In this document: one piece after another, positions 35,370-44,177 of the stretch | Position numbering within the stretch: the stretch's first letter is position 1 | Layout: every line of letters begins with the position of its first letter | NCBI GenBank assembly: GCA_965229685.1 | Contig: OZ245920.1 | Span: forward strand, 2,232,001-2,296,000 | Direction: 5' to 3' | DNA length: 64,000 nt | DNA from: Pacificispira sp033344895 | GTDB lineage: Bacteria; Pseudomonadota; Alphaproteobacteria; UBA8366; Aestuariispiraceae | Notes under the pieces: generated by a model | What the model saw: the letters and a program-made list of their open reading frames with translations, nothing else | Databases searched by the model: none | What the model was told of the DNA's origin: nothing | Made by a program: the position numbers and the translations under genes

Positions 35370-36275
35370 TCATTCCCTAGACATGGCAAGAATTGCCTGA
35401 CCCTTTGGTGTTTCCTCATCGAGTTTCCAAGCCTTGTAGCCGATACTGTTAGCTAAACGAATAAGAAGGTCCGTATCATGGTGATACGGGTTACGGAAAG
35501 AATAGGTCAACTTCATGCTACCAATTTCCCGAATACCTTCTTCTCGATAAACCGAGGGCTCGATCCAGAAGTCTCCATCCGGTGCCGCGAAATAACTCGC
35601 ATAGAACGTACCCCCAGTGTCCAGCACCTTGAAAACCGACGCCATGCATTTCCCACACAGGCTGAGATCGATATGCGAGAAAACCGAGTGAGCCCAAACC
35701 GTATTGAACGTCTCTCCAACACTCTCGATACCAAAATCGCCCCCGATTAGAAAGCTTGGATACTTAGCGCGATCCTCATTGGATAACGAAAGATGCCCTT
35801 GTTGGATGGCGATCGGGTTTTGGTCCAATCCGAAGTAGCGATCCTCGTTCAAGTATCGAATGAGAGGGACGCCACCTTTCAAATCGCCGCATCCGACATC
35901 AAGGAAGTGGTGGTGCGGTTCCAACCCCTTCGACTTTAGGAAATTGAGCTGCCAAAGTCCGATTTCGTGGTTTCCGCGATGGGGTTCAAACCCTTCCGCG
36001 TAGCTGACGCCATCGAACTCCTCGAAGAATGTGACTGGCTCAAACTTCTGGCGAATCTTACTCGCCTTGATTTTGTTATTCTGCCGTGTCTGCCGCCGCC
36101 CCTGTGCCTTCCGAACGTTCGATTTTTCAAGCCAAAACTGCTTCTTCTCCTCGCGATACCGAGACCGGTTCTTCTCTGCCTCGACGAGCTCGGGATCCAG
36201 AATCTCGATGGCGCGCCTGCGAATAATACGCATCGCTCGACTGATTTTTGACCGGATCATTGAGAAGCCTCCCAA
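35370..36275 (-). CDS. SAM-dependent methyltransferase, paralog 1
   Basis: The 301-residue protein has a strongly basic, probably coiled N-terminus (residues 5-75) and a class I methyltransferase domain with HHFLDVGCGDLKGGVPLIRY, YFGLDQNPIAIQQGHLSL and WAHSVFSHIDLSLCGKCM. Two close relatives lie at 36313 and 41825. It probably methylates a sugar of the glycan. The second start MIRSKISRAMR at residue 6 is possible. The gene is 37 bases from its upstream paralog. Confidence 0.8.
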   Translation of the reverse strand: MGGFSMIRSKISRAMRIIRRRAIEILDPELVEAEKNRSRYREEKKQFWLEKSNVRKAQGRRQTRQNNKIKASKIRQKFEPVTFFEEFDGVSYAEGFEPHRGNHEIGLWQLNFLKSKGLEPHHHFLDVGCGDLKGGVPLIRYLNEDRYFGLDQNPIAIQQGHLSLSNEDRAKYPSFLIGGDFGIESVGETFNTVWAHSVFSHIDLSLCGKCMASVFKVLDTGGTFYASYFAAPDGDFWIEPSVYREEGIREIGSMKLTYSFRNPYHHDTDLLIRLANSIGYKAWKLDEETPKGQAILAMSRE

Positions 36276-36312
36276 AAAGGCGCCAACGGAGTTCAGGCGT
36301 GGGGCACCCGAT

Positions 36313-37233
36313 TTAGGCCTTTACCATCTTAAGGACGTGCTGGCGCTTGTAATGCGACGCGTCGATGATCTCGACCGTGTAACCGATCTCCTCGGCGATC
36401 TTGGAAATATGATCACCGTGATAATGGAACGGGTTGCGGTAACCATAGGTGTATTTGTTCACATCATCCTCGTTCTTGGTGATGCGATAGTCCTGTACTC
36501 CAAGCCACGCGTCTCCCGGTTTGCCCTCAAACAAGAAGAAAGTGGCCATGAACACACCGCCCGGCGCCAAGGCCTGGTAAACGGAAGCCATGCATTTCGC
36601 GATCAATGGCAGATCAATGTGCGAAAAGACCGAATTCGCCCACGCGAAATTCAATTTGATGCCGAGTTGTTCGACACCAAAATTGCCACCCAGATAGAAC
36701 CGTGGATTTTTGGCGAGGTCCTCCTCAGTCAGGCTCAGGAAGCCTTGGCTGATCACCATCGGGTTCTGGTCGATTCCAATATATCGATCTGCGTTCAGAT
36801 AGCGAATGAGCGGAACGCCCTCCAACAGATCGCCGCAACCAATATCGGCGATCGTATGTTCGGGCTTCAACCCCTGGGACTTTAGATACTCCAACTGCCA
36901 GCGCCCGTTCTGATCCTCACCGTTGTGGGGCACGAGATCTTCTGTGAATTTGATCTTGTCGGAGCTCACGAATGGCTCAAGGTCATTGGATCGCTTCCGG
37001 ACCGACCCTGCCTTGACCTTACTGGCCACACGAGTAGCCGAACGTCCTCCAAGGTCCTTGATCTTTTTCTTTCGGGCACGCTCCGCCTTCTCCTCGCGAA
37101 CCTTACTCTTGGCGAGCGCCTTATCCACCTTGCTCAGGTGGGCCTCCTTCTTGGCTTGAATTCGGGCACGCCGGGACTCCGCCTTTTCACGCGAATTCTC
37201 GAGTTGCTCGAAATCCTTGTCACTCATGGACAC
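36313..37233 (-). CDS. SAM-dependent methyltransferase, paralog 2
   Basis: The 306-residue protein starts with about 80 residues rich in Lys, Arg, Ala and Glu, predicted as a long charged helix (AHLSKVDKALAKSKVREEKA). The catalytic domain follows: LVPHNGEDQNGRWQLEYLKS, ADIGCGDLLEGVPLIRYL, YIGIDQNPMVISQGFLSL and WANSVFSHIDL. It is most like the 35370 and 41825 proteins, which points to gene duplication inside the locus. Target unknown, likely a sugar hydroxyl. Confidence 0.8.
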   Translation of the reverse strand: MSMSDKDFEQLENSREKAESRRARIQAKKEAHLSKVDKALAKSKVREEKAERARKKKIKDLGGRSATRVASKVKAGSVRKRSNDLEPFVSSDKIKFTEDLVPHNGEDQNGRWQLEYLKSQGLKPEHTIADIGCGDLLEGVPLIRYLNADRYIGIDQNPMVISQGFLSLTEEDLAKNPRFYLGGNFGVEQLGIKLNFAWANSVFSHIDLPLIAKCMASVYQALAPGGVFMATFFLFEGKPGDAWLGVQDYRITKNEDDVNKYTYGYRNPFHYHGDHISKIAEEIGYTVEIIDASHYKRQHVLKMVKA

Positions 37234-37288
37234 TTCTCCGGCGTTCGGGTTAGGTCACCACAAGGGTCGACGGTCGACCTCCACTTAC

Positions 37289-38452
37289 CTATTTTTGCCT
37301 CAGGACTTCCTTCAAGCGCGCGTAATACGCTTGGGGGTTCTTTGCGGCTCTAAACAAAATTCCAGGAACCCGTCCCATTTTCGCCATCAACGACGTGCTT
37401 CCGGGCCCAGCGACCGATCTGTCGGGTTTAATCCTAGAGACCTTCTTCCGCGGTGTCTTGGAAAGCAGTTCCAAAAGATCTTCATCGGACAGTTGTCTCG
37501 ATTTGTCTTTCCGCTTGGCTTGCTGCGCCTTGTTCTTGGAGGATTTCGCAATTTTCGGAAGCTTCCTGCCCCCTTTGCCGCCCGGGCGTCCCGGAGGGAT
37601 GAACACCGTCGTGCAAAGAATGTCGCGCAATCCCTGGTCCGTCGTGATCGCGTTCCGCGGGAAGAGAGCATCCAACCGCGCAATCTCATCCCTGGGCAGG
37701 TCCCACAGGTCATACTCGCAACAAAACAGAATGGACGGCCGCACCAAGCCGGCCTTCTCGTCGGCCAGCATGTCCTCCCTATCGAATGCGCCTTCTCGCC
37801 AGGCATCGCGAAGACCCGCATTCCAGGCCTCGGCGCGAAAAGCGTTCGCAAACAACCAAGGGCGGTCTTCCACCTGTATGCAAGCAACGGCCACGCGCCT
37901 CTGGTCCCGTGACAGACGGGTCGCAGCCATCGCATCCGGCAGATCTCGTAAAAATTCCGGAACGTAATCCGCAGCGTATTCGTATCCGGCCTTGAGCGCG
38001 TACTTCAGCGCCGAGCGCAACTCAGAAGCGTTGGCACTCCCGTTCGCGGGCGGCACGACAAATAGGGCTTGGTCCGCCATCGCCACGCCGCGTTCCGCAC
38101 AAAAACGCCAGGAATCCTCCACCATCCAAACCGTTTCGTCCCACCCAGACAACAGAACGCCGCCATCGACGAAAACGATGAAGCGTGTGGCCTCTTCCAG
38201 GAGAAGGACGTGATACCGCACGAGCAGCCGGTCCGAGACCCAGGTCGACAACTCCCAATCCTCTGCCGCCTCGAGGGACAGAGCCCCTGACGCCTTCAGC
38301 TCGGACGCAAGGACGTACTCCGCCTCCACGGAAGGCAGATGCCGCTCAAGGGCCTGGCGGAGAACGCCGATCTGGACCTTACCGCAAGCCGCGTCATCAA
38401 TGACGACAAGCACCCCCGGGACTGGAGACGCGGTGGGAGAAACCGTTTCCAT
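37289..38452 (-). CDS. Unrecognised protein with basic C-terminal tail
   Basis: I do not recognise a family. The 387-residue protein has no signal peptide or membrane segment. Residues 1-290 are globular with many aromatic residues; ATRFIVFVDGGVLLSGWDE recalls, weakly, the acceptor-side DxD strand of glycosyltransferases. Residues 295-345 are a Lys/Arg-rich tail (KIAKSSKNKAQQAKRKDKSR). It starts 2 bases after the GT8-like gene ends, so both are coexpressed. Confidence 0.7.
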   Translation of the reverse strand: METVSPTASPVPGVLVVIDDAACGKVQIGVLRQALERHLPSVEAEYVLASELKASGALSLEAAEDWELSTWVSDRLLVRYHVLLLEEATRFIVFVDGGVLLSGWDETVWMVEDSWRFCAERGVAMADQALFVVPPANGSANASELRSALKYALKAGYEYAADYVPEFLRDLPDAMAATRLSRDQRRVAVACIQVEDRPWLFANAFRAEAWNAGLRDAWREGAFDREDMLADEKAGLVRPSILFCCEYDLWDLPRDEIARLDALFPRNAITTDQGLRDILCTTVFIPPGRPGGKGGRKLPKIAKSSKNKAQQAKRKDKSRQLSDEDLLELLSKTPRKKVSRIKPDRSVAGPGSTSLMAKMGRVPGILFRAAKNPQAYYARLKEVLRQK

Positions 38453-38454
38453 CT

Positions 38455-39171
38455 CTACAAGAATTTCTCGAAATACGGATCGACATGTCCGGATTGAATC
38501 TCCTCGACCACACGATCCTTAGTCAGGTACCCCGCCTCGATGGTTTCCGTCATCCAACCGCCCCAGAAATCCGTCAAATCATGTTCGGGGTTCTTCCAGG
38601 GCTGAGAGCGGACGTGACTGAAATGCGTGAGCTTGGTGTCGTCCTGCTTAATGTTGAAATGGTTCCAACGCGGATCGAGGGCTTGTATTTTAATGTCGTT
38701 CCACGCGCCCAACATCATGAAGTCACGATAGTGAATTTGGCCCGGACCAAGTGGGTCGCGATTGCCGACGACGTTCTTAAACATCGTCGCCGGATCCCAA
38801 TAGGTTAGTTGGGCGCAATCCATTACCATGACGCTGGTCTGGTTGCCGCGCTGAACTACCTTCTTACCGAAGTTGCCGACAGGCTCTTGGACACAGGCGA
38901 CGGCGTAGCCCGGCTCCAATTGCTGCGCAAGATCCTTCACGTCATGAAAGACCACTTGGTCCGCGTCCATGTAGATCGCCGTGCCCTTGAAATCGAAAAC
39001 TGTTGGCGTGTAGAAGCGAACGAAACCGAAGTTCGTGCCGCCAACGCGATCATGGGCCTGCTCCGGCAGGCGAATATCCACGTCCTCCGACGCAAATTTA
39101 TTGATCGAATAGATCAATACCTGCTGCGTTACGTATTGCGCCGGCTCGGTACCGATGACGATCTGAATCAT
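38455..39171 (-). CDS. GT8-like glycosyltransferase
   Basis: The 238-residue protein resembles family 8 glycosyltransferases: IVIGTEPAQYVTQQVLIYSI at the start, the metal/nucleotide-sugar motif TAIYMDADQVVF, and GQIHYRDFMMLGAW with WNHFN further on. It probably transfers a hexose within the glycan repeat. Its start overlaps the upstream gene's stop by four bases (ATGA). Confidence 0.8.
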   Translation of the reverse strand: MIQIVIGTEPAQYVTQQVLIYSINKFASEDVDIRLPEQAHDRVGGTNFGFVRFYTPTVFDFKGTAIYMDADQVVFHDVKDLAQQLEPGYAVACVQEPVGNFGKKVVQRGNQTSVMVMDCAQLTYWDPATMFKNVVGNRDPLGPGQIHYRDFMMLGAWNDIKIQALDPRWNHFNIKQDDTKLTHFSHVRSQPWKNPEHDLTDFWGGWMTETIEAGYLTKDRVVEEIQSGHVDPYFEKFL

Positions 39172-39920
39172 AATACACCCTCCGAATTTCTTCCAACCAG
39201 CTGGAGGCCCGCATCAATGACGTCTTGCAACGGCGTCTTGCCAGCCTGAACATCAAATTGAAAGTCCACCATGTGATATCCGACGATTGTCGAGAGGTTG
39301 ATCGTGTTAACGCCTTTCCGCCGCAGAAACTCCTGAATGATCGTCGTACCGTAAACATACGCGTCGTAGTTTCGCGACAAGCCCCGCTTGAGGACTTCGT
39401 CATCTCGGAAGCCATTTTTGTCGAACTTCGCGTAGTGGCGCCCACCGAGGTTCCGGCTGTCGCAGCCGATCGTGAAGATGTTACGCGCGCCCATGATCCA
39501 CGCGAGTTGTAGTGCCGCATGCAGCGCGCAGCCTTCCGCCACGTAGTAAAGCGTGTCGGTGGTCTTGGTCTGCTCCCAGATTTGGTCGATATCGTGGGAC
39601 CAGTCGTAATAGTAGAAATGCGGGTGGTCCCAATCGACCTCCTCCGCCCGATCGCGACCGAACCCTTTAACGACGGGATACTTCATGCTCACGAAATTCT
39701 CATGATACGGCGTATTTGCGTTGTTGCCGCTATGGGCATAGACCTGATGGTGCATCAGGCAGCAAGGCCCAATAGCGCGGTTCATCTTATATGCATCGTT
39801 CAACGACAGGCAGATCTTGTCTTCAAGAAACTCGAACGGAAACAGGTTTGCGCTTGGGCCCGACCCGATGATATAAATGTCTTGGCCACGATAGACGTCT
39901 CTGAGGTGTCTTAACCGCAT
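39168..39920 (-). CDS. DUF115/GT42-like protein
   Basis: The 250-residue protein begins with GQDIYIIGSGPSANLFPFEF and ICLSLNDAYKMN, a pattern shared by DUF115-type and sialyltransferase-like (GT42-type) proteins. Further on, YYVAEGCALHAALQLAWIMG and IFTIGCDSRNLGG are similar to that superfamily's nucleotide site. It may transfer an acidic or nonulosonic sugar, but that is a guess. It lies between a methyltransferase and a GT8-like gene in the same operon. Confidence 0.6.
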   Translation of the reverse strand: MRLRHLRDVYRGQDIYIIGSGPSANLFPFEFLEDKICLSLNDAYKMNRAIGPCCLMHHQVYAHSGNNANTPYHENFVSMKYPVVKGFGRDRAEEVDWDHPHFYYYDWSHDIDQIWEQTKTTDTLYYVAEGCALHAALQLAWIMGARNIFTIGCDSRNLGGRHYAKFDKNGFRDDEVLKRGLSRNYDAYVYGTTIIQEFLRRKGVNTINLSTIVGYHMVDFQFDVQAGKTPLQDVIDAGLQLVGRNSEGVL

Positions 39921-39946
39921 TTAAACTTCTCCGCTTCAATCAATCT

Positions 39947-40666
39947 TCAGGGCTTCGTTCCGACAATTCGCATGTCGCGGGGGTCGCCCTTCTTGAACAG
40001 AGCCGGCTCCTGATGACACTCAGTTAGACCCGCTTCCGCCATGACCTTGATCAAGCTTTGCGGCGTGTAGCCCCAACGATGGCACATCAACGGATCCTTC
40101 CATTCGGGATCTCCATAGAACACGAACATCGTCTTGCCCCATTCCTTACCGCCGGCCAAGATTCCTTCTGGATTCCGGACAAGCTCTTCCGCTGCCGTTA
40201 ACAGGTTCGGACATTCGAGAATGAGCTTTCCGCCTGGCTTTAAGACGCGCATCCATTCTTTGAGGACGCCTCCCACTTCCCAAAGATAAAAATGTTCGAT
40301 CACATGGACAGACAGGACCTCGTCGGCGTATCCGTCCTCGAAGGTCAGATCACGGAGATCGCACAGCACGTCCGGCTCCATATCCTTACGAACCGGCGCA
40401 ATATCGACATTCACGAAGCCTGGCAGAATCTTGTCTCCGCAACCAAGGTTCAGACGGACCTTCCCGTCATTCTTTGGCGCGAGCGCCGCTTCCCGCGCCT
40501 GCTTCAAGGCCCGACTTCGCTGCTTCTCGAGCTTGCGACGCTCTTGCTCCGAAATCCCATCATCGGATGCGGTTGGCATTAGCACTGGGGCCGCCGCGAC
40601 CATCGCCGTTGGCGCGGGCCCTTCCGGCCTCGCGAGTTTCGTCTTCAATTTTCCCAGAATGCTCAT
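39947..40666 (-). CDS. SAM-dependent methyltransferase with coiled N-terminus
   Basis: The 239-residue protein has an Ala/Pro-rich leader, a charged helix (SEQERRKLEKQRSRALKQAR) and a class I methyltransferase domain of another subtype than its neighbours (VRLNLGCGDKILPGFVNVD, VLSVHVIEHFYLWEVGGVL, RVLKPGGKLILECPNL). CHRWGYTPQSLIKVMAEAGL is typical of glycan-locus methyltransferases. Target unknown. Confidence 0.8.
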   Translation of the reverse strand: MSILGKLKTKLARPEGPAPTAMVAAAPVLMPTASDDGISEQERRKLEKQRSRALKQAREAALAPKNDGKVRLNLGCGDKILPGFVNVDIAPVRKDMEPDVLCDLRDLTFEDGYADEVLSVHVIEHFYLWEVGGVLKEWMRVLKPGGKLILECPNLLTAAEELVRNPEGILAGGKEWGKTMFVFYGDPEWKDPLMCHRWGYTPQSLIKVMAEAGLTECHQEPALFKKGDPRDMRIVGTKP

Positions 40667-40685
40667 GATTAGGCCCTTTGAAACA

Positions 40686-41585
40686 TCAGTGACTACTATG
40701 TAGCGCTACAACCCGCCGGAAAAAACTTTCATACTGGGCAACAATCCAGTTGAACTCGAACCGACTCGCCGCCAGTAGGAAACTAGAGTGAAGTCGTTCC
40801 CTAAGGCTGAAATCCTCAATAAGGCGGGTCAGTTGCCGGCGAAGCTGCACTTCGTCCCGAAAGAACAGGACGTCGCCATTATCGGTTTCCTGGCAGGAAA
40901 TTTCATCGGCGTGGATCACGGCGGGCGTTCCAACACCGAACCAATTCGCAAGCTTTACGTTTGACTTGTAATTATTCGTAAGGTAGCATGAGAATTCGCC
41001 TCCACGGCATGAGACACCAATATCAAGATCCGACAGCCGCTCGGGATTCACGACGAATTCTATGCCCTTGGACGCGCAAAAGTCCTGCAGGACAGGCCGC
41101 CATTCGCCGAGGTAGTTTTCGTTCCCCTCATACCCGATCTTCTCAACGTTTTGGCGCATCGGGTTTCGCCCCATTCCTTCTCGGTAATGGTGATAGATAT
41201 AAGTTGATGGTCCAGCGACCGCCGAAAGGTCGTTGAACATCTTCCGATTCGCGAAGATGAAGGCGTCGAAACGAGGAATATCTGCCCACTTCTCAGAAAA
41301 AAGCGCCCGCGCAGATTCGCGGTCCGTAACCTTACCGTGATCACCTGGCTGCGCCCAAGCATCCACCACGTCATAAACAATCGGAATCTTTCGCGCCTTG
41401 GCGGCTTCCATTAGCTTGGGGATTGGGCGTTTCACGAAGCACAGTAGATCGAAATGCTCCAAGTCCACCGCGTCGACATCCTGGTTCGCGACCCATTCCG
41501 ACCGACCACGAGACACTTGATTCCCGCGAACCTCCCATGATCCGGCACGGTTTCGTCCCGTAAAACAAACCCGCAACGGTCGCAT
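40686..41585 (-). CDS. Glycosyltransferase (GT-B type)
   Basis: The 299-residue protein starts RPLRVCFTGRNRAGSWEVRG. It has FDLLCFVKRPIPKLMEAAK, IPIVYDVVDAWAQPGD and a late donor site NYKSNVKLANWFGVGTPAVI, the shape of GT-B enzymes. ATG 41585 was chosen because the segment before it is out of family and overlaps GC-poor upstream DNA. AGGAG lies 10 bases upstream. It heads the group running to 35370. Confidence 0.7.
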   Translation of the reverse strand: MRPLRVCFTGRNRAGSWEVRGNQVSRGRSEWVANQDVDAVDLEHFDLLCFVKRPIPKLMEAAKARKIPIVYDVVDAWAQPGDHGKVTDRESARALFSEKWADIPRFDAFIFANRKMFNDLSAVAGPSTYIYHHYREGMGRNPMRQNVEKIGYEGNENYLGEWRPVLQDFCASKGIEFVVNPERLSDLDIGVSCRGGEFSCYLTNNYKSNVKLANWFGVGTPAVIHADEISCQETDNGDVLFFRDEVQLRRQLTRLIEDFSLRERLHSSFLLAASRFEFNWIVAQYESFFRRVVALHSSH

Positions 41586-41824
41586 GCCTGCCTGCTCCTG
41601 AAAGATCAACTCACGTCCATGTGGGAAGCTCCTAACAAGGACACACCCGCCGGACCTCTCTCGAAGGTTGCAAGCACCACGCACACCGACGCTTGACAGC
41701 CCCCCCGCCTCACGCGTCTCGGTCAGTAGCAAATCAAACCGGACACATCAACCACGAAGACTTACTTTTCTCTGGAAAAATGCCCGAGAAAAGCGAAAGG
41801 TGCGCGCTCTGAGCGCACGCCACG

Positions 41825-42682
41825 TTAGCGTGGTTGATCACTGGAAAACGTTGGATCGAATTGGAAACGCAGGACCTTTTGCCGCTTTGGATTATCCGTG
41901 TCGATGGCATCTACCACCCCCCCTAGCTCCGCCGCAATGGCGCGCAGCACCCCCAAGGAATGATGGTATGGGTTGCGGTAGGAATACGTATATTTCTCAT
42001 CGGTCTTGCTGGCGACCCGGTAGAGTGACGGTTCAATCCAGTGGCTCGCGGTTTCCTGAAGAAAGAAGGTGGCCAGAAAGCTGCCGCCCGGGTTCAGAAT
42101 TGTTCTGGCGGATGCTAGGCATTTACCAACCATGCTAAGGTCGACATGAGTAAAAACGGAATGTGCCCATAGAAAATCGAATGTCCCGTCGATCTCCTCC
42201 AATCCAAAATCGCCGCCCACGTAAAACACGGGCGACTTCGCGCGGTTTTCGTCGGTCATAGACAGGGTCCCCTGAATGATTGCGATTCCCGACTGATCCA
42301 GCCCGACATAGTTTCCGACGTTGAGATACCGTATCAGCGGAACGCCCGCGCGGAGGTCGCCGCAGCCAATATCAAGGAACCGATGGTGGGGTTCCACCCC
42401 GACCGACTTCAGAAACTCCAGCTGCCAATTGCCGGTTGGGTCCTCCCCATTATGCGGTTTAAAGTTCTTGGGGACCTCAATTCCGTCTAAGCAGGGGACG
42501 AACCGCTCCAGTGGGTCAAACTTGTTTCGGTGCACCTTCTCCTTGTTTTCACGGCGAAATGGCTTTCGGCCGCGCTTTTCCTTGCGCCGCGCATTCTTGA
42601 ACGCGAGCCATTTGCCGCCGTTAACGAGAAACATTCCCAACGGATGCAAAACGCGATGCTGAAAATGATAGGCTAAGTCCAT
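41825..42682 (-). CDS. SAM-dependent methyltransferase, paralog 3
   Basis: From ATG 42682 the protein is 285 residues. A basic N-terminal stretch (FKNARRKEKRGRKPFRREN) leads into FKPHNGEDPTGNWQLEFLKS, RFLDIGCGDLRAGVPLIRYL, YVGLDQSGIAIIQGTLSM and WAHSVFTHVDLSMVGKCL. It is the third member of the family at 35370 and 36313. The longer frame to 42760 would run into the sialidase-like gene. GGAAAGG precedes the chosen start. Confidence 0.8.
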   Translation of the reverse strand: MDLAYHFQHRVLHPLGMFLVNGGKWLAFKNARRKEKRGRKPFRRENKEKVHRNKFDPLERFVPCLDGIEVPKNFKPHNGEDPTGNWQLEFLKSVGVEPHHRFLDIGCGDLRAGVPLIRYLNVGNYVGLDQSGIAIIQGTLSMTDENRAKSPVFYVGGDFGLEEIDGTFDFLWAHSVFTHVDLSMVGKCLASARTILNPGGSFLATFFLQETASHWIEPSLYRVASKTDEKYTYSYRNPYHHSLGVLRAIAAELGGVVDAIDTDNPKRQKVLRFQFDPTFSSDQPR

Positions 42683-42698
42683 CGCCTTTCCGCCACCC

Positions 42699-44177
42699 TT
42701 AACTGTCTTCGGACGCGCCGTCGGTTGCTTCCAGAATAAACCCGAACCACGGCTCCACAAATCCCTCCTTCAGGCCAGGCTGCTCCGCGATGATGAACTC
42801 ACCAGGGTCCACCGCGCGTTGCAGAAGCGAAAAACCGGCGGCGGTAGTCGACGCCGTCCATCCCGTTTCACGGAACCCGTCAAGCCAACCGTCCCCTGCA
42901 TCGCGCCGAGTGTCCGCAGCGATGTATAAGCGCGCGGCCCTGTTCAACAATAGTGTCACGGTGCCGTCGTCGGCGCCCAGCATATCAGGTCGGGCTGGAC
43001 AAATCGTCAGCGCGCCGTCCAATGCGGCGGGAACCGCTTCTAATAAGGTCGCCTTGTCCGCAAGATAGACTGCTTCTCCTTGTCTCACGCGCCGCAGATC
43101 ATAGACCGGTCGCGTCGATAATTCTCCCGCCGGAACCGCCAAGCGTTCAATCCCCGTCTCTGACACGAAGGATACGGAGAACGCAATATGCTGAATCGTG
43201 TGACTTTGATAGGTAAGGGACATGTGAACACGATCTTCCTCGTCCAGAGCGAGAAACGGATAGCTGATCTGACCCCGACTGGCATGCAGATCGTTAAACG
43301 GGGTGATTGGTCGGCGTATCGGCCAGCTCGTACCATCGTCTTCCGACAGGGCAATGGATATCCGAGACCTTCGCATTCGCACGCATCCATCGTTATAGGC
43401 CGCCAAGAGGCGACCATCCCTTAAGGTTACCATGGAAAAGCCTGAATTATTGTTTGGCAACGCGGTGGCGGTCGGCGGGGACCAACTCCTACCATGGTCC
43501 GTCGACACGGATCTGAAAATACTCCGGCACTTCATATCACGCAGAAACAAACCCAAGGTACCACCCGACAACGGCACAATAGCTGGCTGGATCAAATATT
43601 CGCACATTGGGATCGCAACTTCTTGCCAGGTCTCACCCGAGTCCGTCGAACGCCAGACCATGCTGAGCGGGGGACGATCGTCGACATTGCAAACCGGCAG
43701 CAACCAGGCACCGTCTCGGGCGACATGCACCGAATGTCGCGGCCAGTAGCCTCCGCGCCGATCGATAGCGCTGGAGGCCGACCAGGTAACCCCACCGTCC
43801 TCACTCCGCATCACGCGGATTTGGGCATTCCTCGCGTCGCGCGGCGGAAACCGGGTGTAGAACATTAAAAGCACGTCTTCACCGGGCCTGAAGAACACTG
43901 GATTGCCCGCCGCCACGCCCCGTTCGTCGACGATCAGTCGTGGGTCAGACCATGTCGGCGCGGAAAGGGTGCCCGTCTCGAGCGCGTCTAGGAAAGACAG
44001 TCGGATTCCGACATCCTCGTGGCCTTCCAAGCTTCCGGAAAACCAAGCACAAGCCAACCGTCGACCACCATTTAACAGTTGAATAGTGCTTGCGTGGGCG
44101 AAAGGAAACCGATCCGTCGCCGAGAACACGGGCTGGAACATCGCGGTCGTCGGGATTGATCGAATGTCGTCAGTCAT
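42699..44177 (-). CDS. Sialidase-like protein with four Asp-boxes
   Basis: The 492-residue protein shows four Asp-box motifs (S-x-D-x-G-x-x-W) at about 125, 177, 225 and 278, in a six-bladed propeller of the BNR/exo-sialidase kind. The last 110 residues form an extra domain. There is no signal peptide, which is unusual for a secreted sialidase and points to a cytoplasmic role such as trimming or transferring within the biosynthetic complex. ATG 44177 overlaps the stop of the GT2 gene (ATGA). Confidence 0.75.
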   Translation of the reverse strand: MTDDIRSIPTTAMFQPVFSATDRFPFAHASTIQLLNGGRRLACAWFSGSLEGHEDVGIRLSFLDALETGTLSAPTWSDPRLIVDERGVAAGNPVFFRPGEDVLLMFYTRFPPRDARNAQIRVMRSEDGGVTWSASSAIDRRGGYWPRHSVHVARDGAWLLPVCNVDDRPPLSMVWRSTDSGETWQEVAIPMCEYLIQPAIVPLSGGTLGLFLRDMKCRSIFRSVSTDHGRSWSPPTATALPNNNSGFSMVTLRDGRLLAAYNDGCVRMRRSRISIALSEDDGTSWPIRRPITPFNDLHASRGQISYPFLALDEEDRVHMSLTYQSHTIQHIAFSVSFVSETGIERLAVPAGELSTRPVYDLRRVRQGEAVYLADKATLLEAVPAALDGALTICPARPDMLGADDGTVTLLLNRAARLYIAADTRRDAGDGWLDGFRETGWTASTTAAGFSLLQRAVDPGEFIIAEQPGLKEGFVEPWFGFILEATDGASEDS

